Assembly: GCA_035315065.1 (NCBI GenBank)
Contig: DATFYM010000203.1
Coordinates: 62,001 to 126,000 of the forward strand
DNA: 64,000 nt
From: DATFYM01 sp035315065
Lineage (GTDB): Bacteria; Acidobacteriota; Terriglobia; UBA7540
Direction of reading: 5' to 3'
Part shown: positions 18,888 to 26,163 of the stretch, one piece after another
Numbering within the stretch: the stretch's first letter is position 1
Layout: every line of letters begins with the position of its first letter
Position numbers and translations under genes: made by a program
Notes under the pieces: model-generated
What the model saw: only the letters and a program-made list of their open reading frames with translations
Database searches by the model: none
Told to the model about the DNA's origin: nothing

Positions 18888-19105
18888 CCGAGGTCGCACT
18901 CGGAATCCTCTTGCATATCGGGCGGTAGGTCTTTCCGAACGCGCCGGCCCTGCGCGTCCATGATGCCCTTCTCCTGCAATTGCTCGACGGCTCTACGAAT
19001 GCGCTCGTCCGCCTTCTTCTCTTCCTGCCGGCGAAACAGATCCATCTCTCGATCATCGTCAACATCGACGTTGGCCCAAGTCATCTCGCGGGTTTCCGTG
19101 GCCAT
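18884..19105 (-). CDS. Zeta-toxin partner antitoxin-like protein
   Basis: 73 residues from ATG 19105 (GAGGTG site upstream), mostly charged and helical: DDREMDLFRRQEEKKADERI and then RRAVEQLQEKGIMDAQGRRV. It ends in ATGA overlap with the zeta-like gene, the usual antitoxin-then-toxin order. It appears intact while its toxin is truncated, so it may be a leftover immunity gene. Confidence 0.7.
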   Translation of the reverse strand: MATETREMTWANVDVDDDREMDLFRRQEEKKADERIRRAVEQLQEKGIMDAQGRRVRKDLPPDMQEDSECDLG

Positions 19106-19165
19106 TCTGCACCTCACTGAGCTTTAGCATACCCGGCGGCGATGCTGAGGTCAATGCGTTCTTGG

Positions 19166-19259
19166 TTTTGGAGTGCGGCAGCTTGCTGCCGCTTTGTTCT
19201 CGTCGCTTGTCGCAGCGCTGCAGCGGTAGAAAGCGGCAGCAAGCTGCCGCACTCCAAAG
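19166..19259. repeat. Nested palindrome (GCGGCAGCTTGCTGCCGC), copy 1
   Basis: Arms ttttggagtgcggcagc... and ...gctgccgcactccaaag are reverse complements, and each arm contains the perfect palindrome gcggcagcttgctgccgc or its reverse. A second same-orientation copy lies at 24162-24293, on the other side of the TIR-CHAT-STAND gene. Confidence 0.88.
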
Positions 19260-19606
19260 CCAAGTCCGGACACTGCCCTCATCCTTTACCTTTGGCACTG
19301 GGCCAGTGAGGCGCAGTGAGGCGGTGGTCACCCTCATTTTACCCTTGTGGCGGCAGTCCGCGACGTCTGCAACCGGCCGCTGGAGTTGCTCCAGGTGTGC
19401 CCGTGGTGTGAAATCGTCGGGATCGGCGGCGGCGTAAAGCGGCCCAGTATCGGCCGGAACCGTGCGCTTCATCGCCTGAACAAGTAACGGTCGTGGGGCC
19501 TAGCTCACGTCGTGGTGGCCGGTTCCGCGCTCTCCAGTAGCCGTGCGCGGGTACGGGCGAGCCACGACCTTTTCAGAGTTTCGGAAGCTTCCGCCAATGT
19601 GGTAAA
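19260..19606. other. Gap upstream of TIR-CHAT gene
   Basis: After a short stretch shared with the 24293 side (ggacactgcc) nothing is recognised. The promoter of the TIR-CHAT gene should lie here but no clear boxes are seen. Confidence 0.4.
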
Positions 19607-19621
19607 GTGTGGCGGCTGATT

Positions 19622-22426
19622 ATGGACTCGCCGCGCAAGGTGTTTCTGAGCTATCGCTCCGTTGACCAAGCCCGAGTGCGCGCGACGGCGGAGGCGCTCC
19701 GAGCCGCAGGCATCGACGCTTGGCTGGACGAGTGGGAGATTCTCCCCGGAGACAACCTGGTAACCAAGATTAACCAGGGTCTCGAGACCTGTAACGCCGG
19801 GGTCGTGTTCTTATCGAAAGCGTCCCTGGATGGAAAGTGGCATCAGGATGAGATCACCATGCTCAAAGTCCTTGCCGTGGACGAGGGCAGGCCCGTCATT
19901 CCTGTGCTTCTCGATCCGGATGCCAAGGTTCCCGTCATCTTGCGGCCTTACTCGCGGCTGACGGCCGACCAGATCCCGCAGTTGATCGACGCCATCATGG
20001 GCCGCACGGGCAAGCCGGGCCTGGGTGAGCCGCGACAAGAGCTGCCCTGCCGGCGGCTCGTGATCCGCTTGCGCGAGCTGCCAGGCGACGCCATCGGCGT
20101 ATCGGCGGAGATGAACGGGAAGGCCGTGGGCGAGGAGACATCCGTACGGCCCGGGCCCGACTTCGAGTTCTCCTACGCTGATTTCGTGCACGGCCGCCTG
20201 CCCGGGAGCCGATTCGGCAGCCCCGCCGACGAGGCGGTGGCCCGCGAGCACGAACTACGTAAGCTTGGCGAGGCGGTGGGCCGCGTGGTGTTCGCGGGCG
20301 AGATTGGCCGTGAAGTGGCGCAGGCGCTCGACGAGGCGGGGCGGGGTGCGAGCCAAGTGGAGCTGATCTTCGAATCGGGCGCGGCCCGCCTGCTCAGTGT
20401 TCCGTTCGAGTCGGCGGCGCTGCCTGACGGCCGCGCTCCGGCTCTGCTGCCGGCGGTCTTCGTGTGGCGGCGGCTGGCCGGCAAGCCGCGAGTGTCCGCC
20501 CACCCGCTGCCGGGACCCCTGCGGGTGCTGGTGGCGGTGGGAGCGCCCGATGAAGGCAAGACGGCCGCCGCCGTGCTCGACAGTGAGCGCGAGCTGCAAA
20601 CGATTTTCGATGCCTTGGAAGGCGCCCGCCGCCTGGGCAATGCCTACGTCCGCGTGCTCGAAGTAGGAAGCCCCGACCAGATCGGCGCGGCGCTGAGCGA
20701 AGGCAGCTACCACGTTCTTCATCTCTCCGGCCACGGCAACCGAGGCGTGCTGGAGCTGGAGGATGAGGACGGCAATCCGGTGAAAGCCACCGCCGCCGAC
20801 CTGGCGCGAAAGATCCAAGAGTCCGGCCACCCGGCGCCCCTGGTCTTTCTGGCGTCATGTCACGGCGGGCTCGGAAACGCCGAATCCGCCTCCCTGGCTC
20901 AAGGTCTGCTGGCCGGCGGAGTGCCGGCCGCCCTGGCCATGCAGACGGCCGTCTCCGACTGGTACGCCACCGAACTTGCGGGCCGGTTTTATGAGGAGCT
21001 GGCCCGGGCGGAGCGGCCCCTTCCCAGCCGGGCGCTGGCGCTGGCGCGGCGCGCGCTTGAGGAGCAGCGCAAGCAGAATCTGGCCAGGGGACAATGGGGG
21101 ATGGAGACGCTGGCCGAGTACGCCACGCCTGCGCTTTTCCTTGCCGGCGAAGAAAACGCCGTGCTGGATCGCGGCCTGGCGCTGGAGCCAGTGCGGGAGC
21201 CGCCCGCGCCGCGATCGGTTGGCAAGGTTCCGCTGCTGAAGCTGGGCGATCTCATCGGCAGGCGGCGCGATTTGCGGGAAATCGTCCGCGTGCTGACGGA
21301 CGACGAGCGCAGCGTGGCCGAGCGTGGCCGCAAGGCCGGCTGCCAAATCCTGGGGACCGGCGGCGTGGGCAAGAGCACTGTCGCCGGGCGAGTGATGCAG
21401 CGCATGGTCGATCGAGGATGGCGCGTGGCAACGGTGAGCGGCGCCTGGAACCTGGGCGACGTGGCCTCGGCGGTGGGAGCGGCGTTGTGGGAAGACGCTA
21501 ACCCGAACTTGGCCAAGGCCGCCGGCCTGCTGGCCAATCCGCAGGCCCCCGACAACGTGCGTCTCCAGTGGTTGCAGGCCATCCTGGCGCAGCACGAACT
21601 GCTGCTGGTGCTCGATAATTTCGAGGACGTTCTGACGCTCGGGGGCGACGCGTTCCGCGACCAGACAGTGCGCGCGGTTTTCGAGGAGTTGCTGGGCGCG
21701 GCACAACGTGCCAAGCTCCTCGTGACCAGCCGCTATCCTTTGCCGGGAGCCGAAGCTTCGCTGCAACCCGTGGAACTGGGACCACTCTCCCGCGCCGAGA
21801 CGCGCAAGCTGATGCTGCGTCACGAGGGCCTGAAGGGAATCCCGCCCGAGAGTGCGCGGCTGATCGAGCGCGCCATCGGCGGACATCCCCGGACGCTGGA
21901 GTACCTCGATGCGCTGTTGCGCCTGGGGAAAGCGCGCCTGGACCGCGTGCAGGTGCGCCTGAGCCAGTACGCCAAAGAGGCCGGCGTTCGCCTGGACCAA
22001 CCGGGCTCGCTCGAGGAGCGGCTAAGGGATGCCGTTCGCGTGGCGGCGGCGGATGCGCTGGTAGACGAACTCCTCCAACTCATCGGCGAAAACCCGGCTG
22101 GCCTGGAACTGCTATGGCAGGCATCGGTGTATCCCATGCCCGTGCCGCCTGAGGCCTTGGCATTCCACGTGGCGTCCGACGTAGAGGCGGCCTTTAGGCC
22201 GGCATCTTCCGCACCCTTGCCATCCTCGTCCGCGCCCGACACACCCGATAATCCGCCAGACTCAGGAGCAGCTGGCCGAGACCGTGAACCGATTGGCCGC
22301 CACTTCGCTGCTTGCGCGAATCGATGGCCATGTCTTCGTCCACCGTTGGACCGCGGAGTCGCTGAAGCCACGGATGGGGGAAGCGGTGTTCCGAAGGTGC
22401 TGCTGGCGTGGGGGAGAGTACCTTGA
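19622..22426 (+). CDS. TIR-CHAT-STAND (NB-ARC) protein, N-terminal part of a frameshifted TIR-CHAT-STAND-TPR gene
   Basis: Start ATG 19622; GTG 19607 is an alternative. Residues 5-140 are a TIR domain (VFLSYRSVDQAR, WLDEWEILPGD) with probable NADase Glu E77 in WHQDE. Residues about 300-520 are a CHAT caspase-like protease with dyad H371 in LSGHG and C413 in ASCHGG. Residues about 550-850 are a STAND ATPase: Walker A with K584 in GTGGVGKST, Walker B with D665 in LLLVLDNFED, and LLVTSRYPLPG. After about residue 880 (near 22262) the correct reading continues in the +1 frame, so the last 55 codons of this frame are out-of-frame nonsense. STAND proteins oligomerise on ligand sensing and unleash effectors; this one has two. 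Defence or cell-death function is inferred. Confidence 0.85.
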   Translation: MDSPRKVFLSYRSVDQARVRATAEALRAAGIDAWLDEWEILPGDNLVTKINQGLETCNAGVVFLSKASLDGKWHQDEITMLKVLAVDEGRPVIPVLLDPDAKVPVILRPYSRLTADQIPQLIDAIMGRTGKPGLGEPRQELPCRRLVIRLRELPGDAIGVSAEMNGKAVGEETSVRPGPDFEFSYADFVHGRLPGSRFGSPADEAVAREHELRKLGEAVGRVVFAGEIGREVAQALDEAGRGASQVELIFESGAARLLSVPFESAALPDGRAPALLPAVFVWRRLAGKPRVSAHPLPGPLRVLVAVGAPDEGKTAAAVLDSERELQTIFDALEGARRLGNAYVRVLEVGSPDQIGAALSEGSYHVLHLSGHGNRGVLELEDEDGNPVKATAADLARKIQESGHPAPLVFLASCHGGLGNAESASLAQGLLAGGVPAALAMQTAVSDWYATELAGRFYEELARAERPLPSRALALARRALEEQRKQNLARGQWGMETLAEYATPALFLAGEENAVLDRGLALEPVREPPAPRSVGKVPLLKLGDLIGRRRDLREIVRVLTDDERSVAERGRKAGCQILGTGGVGKSTVAGRVMQRMVDRGWRVATVSGAWNLGDVASAVGAALWEDANPNLAKAAGLLANPQAPDNVRLQWLQAILAQHELLLVLDNFEDVLTLGGDAFRDQTVRAVFEELLGAAQRAKLLVTSRYPLPGAEASLQPVELGPLSRAETRKLMLRHEGLKGIPPESARLIERAIGGHPRTLEYLDALLRLGKARLDRVQVRLSQYAKEAGVRLDQPGSLEERLRDAVRVAAADALVDELLQLIGENPAGLELLWQASVYPMPVPPEALAFHVASDVEAAFRPASSAPLPSSSAPDTPDNPPDSGAAGRDREPIGRHFAACANRWPCLRPPLDRGVAEATDGGSGVPKVLLAWGRVP

Positions 22427-23948
22427 GTGGAGAGCACGGAACCAGACGCATGACCTCGGAGACTTGGTGGCGAGCATGCGCCTGTTCTTGGCCGCCCTGG
22501 AATTCGATCGAGCCACAGAAATCGGGCGGGGCGTAATAGGCTTCCTGAAAAATTACGGGCAGACGACGGTATGGACGGAACTGGCCCGGGAAGTAGCAGA
22601 CGCGCTGCCCGCTGGAACCGTCGAGAAGTTGCGATGGATGGGCGTTGAAGGTGACGGCTTGAGGGCGCTGGGATTCACCGGCCGGGCCTTGGAGCGTTAT
22701 CGTGCCTGGGCGGAGGCTATCGAGCGGCTGGTGACCCAGGAGCCGGACCGCTCCGATTACCGGCGCGACCTCTCGGTTTCCTACGAAAAGATGGGCGATC
22801 TGCTCCGCGCGCTGGGGCAGGGGGAGACGGCCCGGCAGTTCTACCAGAAGGATCTTGAGATTGCGGAGCGGCTGGCGACCCAGGAGCCGGACCGCGCCGA
22901 TTACCAGCGGGACCTCAGCGTCTCCTATGAACGCATGGGCGATCTGCTCGGCGCGCTAGGGCAGGGCGAGGCGGCCCGGCGGCTCTACCAGAAGTCGCTA
23001 GAGATTCGAGAGCGGCTGGCGGCCCAGGAGCCGGACCGCGCCGACTACCTGCGCGACCTCTCGGTTTCCTACGGAAAGATGGGCGATCTGCTCGGCGCGC
23101 TAGGGCAGGGCGAGGCGGCCCGGCGGCTCTACCAGAAGTCGCTAGAGATTCGAGAGCGGCTGGCGGCGCAGGAGCCGGAGCGCGCTGATTACCTGCGCGA
23201 CCTCTCTGTCTCCTACAACAAGGTGGGCGATCTGCTCCGCGCGTTGGGGCAGGGCGAGGCAGCCCGGCAGTCCTACCAAAAGGCGCTAGAAATTGCGGAG
23301 CGGCTGGCGGCCCAGGAGCCGGAGCGCGCTGATTACCTGCACGACCTCTGCGCCTCCTACCAGCGCATGGGCGATCTGCTCGGCGCGCTAGGGCAGGGCG
23401 AGGCGGCCCGGCAGTTCTACCAGAAGGTGTTGGATATTCTAGAGCGGTTGGCGGCGCAGGAGCCCGACCGCGCCGATTACCTGCGCGACCTCTGCGCCTC
23501 CTACGGCAGGATGGGCGATCTGCTCGGCGCGCTGGGGCAGGGCGAGACGGCCCGGCAGTTCTACCAGAAGATGCTGGAGATTGCGGAGCGGCTGGTGGCC
23601 CAGGAGCCGGAGCGCGCTGATTACCTGCACGACCTCTGCGCCTCCTACCAGCGCATGGGCGATCTGCTCGGCGCGCTAGGGCAGGGCGAGGCGGCCCGGG
23701 AGTTCTACCAGAAGATGCTGGCGATCGCGGAGCGGCTGGCGGCCCAGGAGCCGGACCGCGCCGATTACGCGGTGGACTTGGCAAAGTCCCTGGCGAGGAC
23801 CGGCGAGCGGGCTAGCTTGGGGCGGGCGCTCGCCGTCCTGACCGGGCTCGCAGAGTCAGGCCGGCTGAGTCCTTCTGATCAACGCGTGTTACAGGCGCTT
23901 CGCGAGCTGCTGCGGAGACTCGACGAGCCGACAGACGCAGAAGAGTAG
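22284..23948 (+). CDS. TPR sensor part of the TIR-CHAT-STAND-TPR gene (downstream frame)
   Basis: The reading joins the upstream protein near 22263, where QEQLAETVNRLAATSLLARI continues the winged-helix/linker. A GTG at 22284 could allow separate initiation but has no ribosome site. About 140 residues lead into seven full and one partial 48-residue TPR-type repeats (pattern AQEPDRADYLRDLSVSY then MGDLLGALGQGEAARRLYQK). The fused product would be about 1440 residues. The repeats would sense the trigger. The split may be an assembly error, a real inactivating mutation, or programmed frameshifting. Confidence 0.8.
   Translation: MNRLAATSLLARIDGHVFVHRWTAESLKPRMGEAVFRRCCWRGGEYLEWRARNQTHDLGDLVASMRLFLAALEFDRATEIGRGVIGFLKNYGQTTVWTELAREVADALPAGTVEKLRWMGVEGDGLRALGFTGRALERYRAWAEAIERLVTQEPDRSDYRRDLSVSYEKMGDLLRALGQGETARQFYQKDLEIAERLATQEPDRADYQRDLSVSYERMGDLLGALGQGEAARRLYQKSLEIRERLAAQEPDRADYLRDLSVSYGKMGDLLGALGQGEAARRLYQKSLEIRERLAAQEPERADYLRDLSVSYNKVGDLLRALGQGEAARQSYQKALEIAERLAAQEPERADYLHDLCASYQRMGDLLGALGQGEAARQFYQKVLDILERLAAQEPDRADYLRDLCASYGRMGDLLGALGQGETARQFYQKMLEIAERLVAQEPERADYLHDLCASYQRMGDLLGALGQGEAAREFYQKMLAIAERLAAQEPDRADYAVDLAKSLARTGERASLGRALAVLTGLAESGRLSPSDQRVLQALRELLRRLDEPTDAEE
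22725..23764 (+). repeat. 144-base near-identical TPR-coding repeats (7 full plus partial)
   Basis: Units start every 144 bases at 22725, 22869, 23013, 23157, 23301, 23445, 23589 and 23733, each beginning cggctggt/cggctggcg. Near-identity at DNA level, including silent sites, implies recent expansion or gene conversion. Confidence 0.92.
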
Positions 23949-24161
23949 CAAAGGGCCCGGCAAACATCGCCAAGGCTCAGCCCAAACCCCTGGTACCTTC
24001 ATCTGTGTGCTTTGCGTGCGTCGCGGCTGTTTGCCCCCGAACCGTTGGCTGTGGTCGGCTGCCACGCCGCCGAGTGCGGCTGGGCACGGCTTACTCGGAA
24101 ATAATCTACCTCGCCTCCCAATGATCTTCTTCGAATTGAGAGTAACCAAGTGCGTTTGTGG

Positions 24162-24293
24162 GGTACTGTCTTAATTTGGGTTTGGAGTGCGGCAGCTTGC
24201 TGCCGCTTTCTTGTCGTTGCTCATCGCGGCGCTGCTTAGGGGCGAAAGCGGCAGCAAGCTGCCGCACTCCAAATCCAAATTAGGACACTGCCC
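24162..24293. repeat. Nested palindrome (GCGGCAGCTTGCTGCCGC), copy 2
   Basis: Extended inverted repeat: the left edge ggtactgtcttaatttggg pairs with the right edge aaattaggacactgccc, with the gcggcagcttgctgccgc core inside. Same orientation as the 19166 copy. Confidence 0.88.
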
Positions 24294-25419
24294 GTCTGTG
24301 GTGTGGCCTAGCGGATTGATCTTTACTTATGGTATACTGCCTTAGGGGAGCGAGCTTGGGTCCGGCGGTACGGCCGTCGCGAGGCGAGTTTGTCTTCGTA
24401 GCGGCGCCCTTTAGAGCTTGCCCTGAGCGAGGCGAGGGCGCGGCAGTTGGGTAGGCCTAAGATGCCCGGCCGAAGCCGGCCTCTCTAGGAGACTTGGTGG
24501 GCGGAGGTTAGGGCAAGTGGCAGCCTCGGGCGCGCCTAGCCTTCGGGCGCCAGCGGTTCGCCGGACGCGAAGACGGGCCAAGGTCTCTGGAAACAAGGAG
24601 ACAGAGACTTTATGGTTGCAATCGAAAGTGAAACCGCCGCAGCGACGGCGGAAACCACCAGCGTCGAGTCGCCGGAGACCAAGGCACCAGAGAACGGAGA
24701 TCGGAAACCAATTCCAGCCCACCCGCAAATTGGCGGCCGGCGGCCTACACGCGCTCGTTCCGCAACTTCCTGGGCGCCAGGGACAACCGCCATCGATTTG
24801 GGAGGACTCAGCTTGTGAACCGCTTATGTATAAACTTGTGGTAAAACCGAGAAAATTAATAGGGAGCGTTAATTGCCATTTTCCCCCACCCTGGCGCCAC
24901 CTTGCCGCGAAGCCAGTATTGCAAACAAATGGGTTATTGGAACAGGTGTCCGTTTTCGGGCATTTTTGGGCCTACAAAATCTGACCGAATTTTACCAATC
25001 TCGACCAAAAGTGTGCAGCGAAAGGGCAGGAAAGGGGTAGATAAGGGCAGCTAACGAGGGGTTTTGGGGGACCGATTTATTTAAAGCGTGTCGAGTCCCG
25101 CGGCTCGTGTCAAGCTGTAACCGACGCGCCGGCGTGCTGGTTCCCGACGGCTCTTTTTCGAAGAAGAGAACCTTCAAGTTATGTTAATCGAGCAGAATGC
25201 TTCGGGGTTCCCCGAAACTGAGTTGGCTGACGGACCAGGACGGTCGCCTGTGTTTCGGACGGTTGCGAGCAGTCCACTTTAAGAAGTGCGGTTGGCCGTG
25301 AACGGTGCCGAGCGACATTTCCCGGTTCGTCGGGCACGGGCGAAAACCTCGGAGGCTAATCTGTTGATTATAGGACTGTTGCTAGCCAATTCGCTTAGCT
25401 GAAGAAGCTGCGGCGTGTT

Positions 25420-25990
25420 GAATTTAAAGAACTTACTGACCACGTTTCCAGGGCGAAGGATCTTTTCTCGTCTTGTCGAGCGACTGAAACAATGCCACGG
25501 CCGATCCGTTGATTCGACAAGGGTTGTTGGCCAGGTGGCGGATAAGGACAGTCTAAGGTTTACTGAATCTAAAGGACTTGCTAACCGTGTTTCCGGCGAG
25601 CGTCGAAGGGCTTTTTCGAGTTTTGTGGGGCGACTGAAGCATGCCACGACCGATCTGTTGATTCGACAACGGTTGTTGGCCAAGTGACGGATGAGGACAG
25701 GCTAAGGCTTGCTGAATTTAAAGGACTTGCTAACTGTGTTTCCGGACGGGCGTCGAGTGGTTTTTCGCGTTCTGTCCGGCGACTGAAGCATGCCGCAGCC
25801 GATCTGTTGATTCGAGAAGGGTTGTTGGCCAGTTGGCGGATAAGGACAGGCTAAGGCTTGCTGAATCTAAAGGACTTGATGACTGTGCTTCCGGCGAGCC
25901 GGAAGGGCTCGTTTGAGAACGAACCCTTTGGGGGGCCTTTTTTTCGTGCAGAATCGCACCAAATTTCGCCCTTTTCGACCAAAAACGTGC
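25420..25990 (+). repeat. 145-149-base tandem units (4 copies) inside composite repeat
   Basis: Unit starts at 25420, 25565, 25714 and 25863 (gaatttaaaggacttgct type). Each contains gatccgttgattcgacaagg-like and ttgttggcca-like words. Spacings of 145, 149 and 149 are not multiples of three, arguing against a repeated protein domain. Confidence 0.85.
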
Positions 25991-26110
25991 AGATAACACC
26001 ACAAAATGGGGTTTCTGGGCACCGGTTTTTCGAGTGCGCCGCGTGCTGGGAGGCGTGCCCGGTTGTGATGGCGGACCGCCGCAGCCGTCTTGCCCGCTTT
26101 CAGTGAAACC

Positions 26111-26160
26111 CTGAACTGACGACTGAAAACTGAGAACTGAAAACTGAGAACTGAAGACCA
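26111..26160. repeat. Short-word tandem repeat (ACTGAGAA type) before typA
   Basis: Imperfect tandem actgacgactgaaaactgag words end four bases before the typA ATG. Same array and placement as 7248-7297. Confidence 0.82.
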
Positions 26161-26163
26161 AGA

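Larger units (their letters stand above)
24330..26162 (+). repeat. Composite repeat, copy 2 (upstream of typA)
   Basis: Begins gccttaggggagcgagcttggg, matching the left edge of copy 1. An extra stretch of about 140 bases (24366-24505) follows before the shared block A (24505-25125). Block A is closely similar to 6005-6605, including gagacagagact-ATG and the cgaccgatttatttaaa end. Then four 145-149-base tandem units, the shared block near 25945-26020 (cagaatcgcaccaaatttcg), and an ACTGA-type array that ends at the typA start. Confidence 0.78.

Noticed and set aside
22725..23764. Regular 144-base repeats resembling a CRISPR or satellite array
   Set aside because: They are fully coding TPR units in one frame, with no spacers, and no cas genes are present.
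23949..24161. Minus-strand frame 23889-24149 as a gene after the TPR gene
   Set aside because: No ribosome site or family signal; overlaps the TPR gene 3' end.
25279..25683. 134-residue minus-strand frame in the tandem units
   Set aside because: Composition follows the DNA repeat, and the unit length is not a multiple of three.
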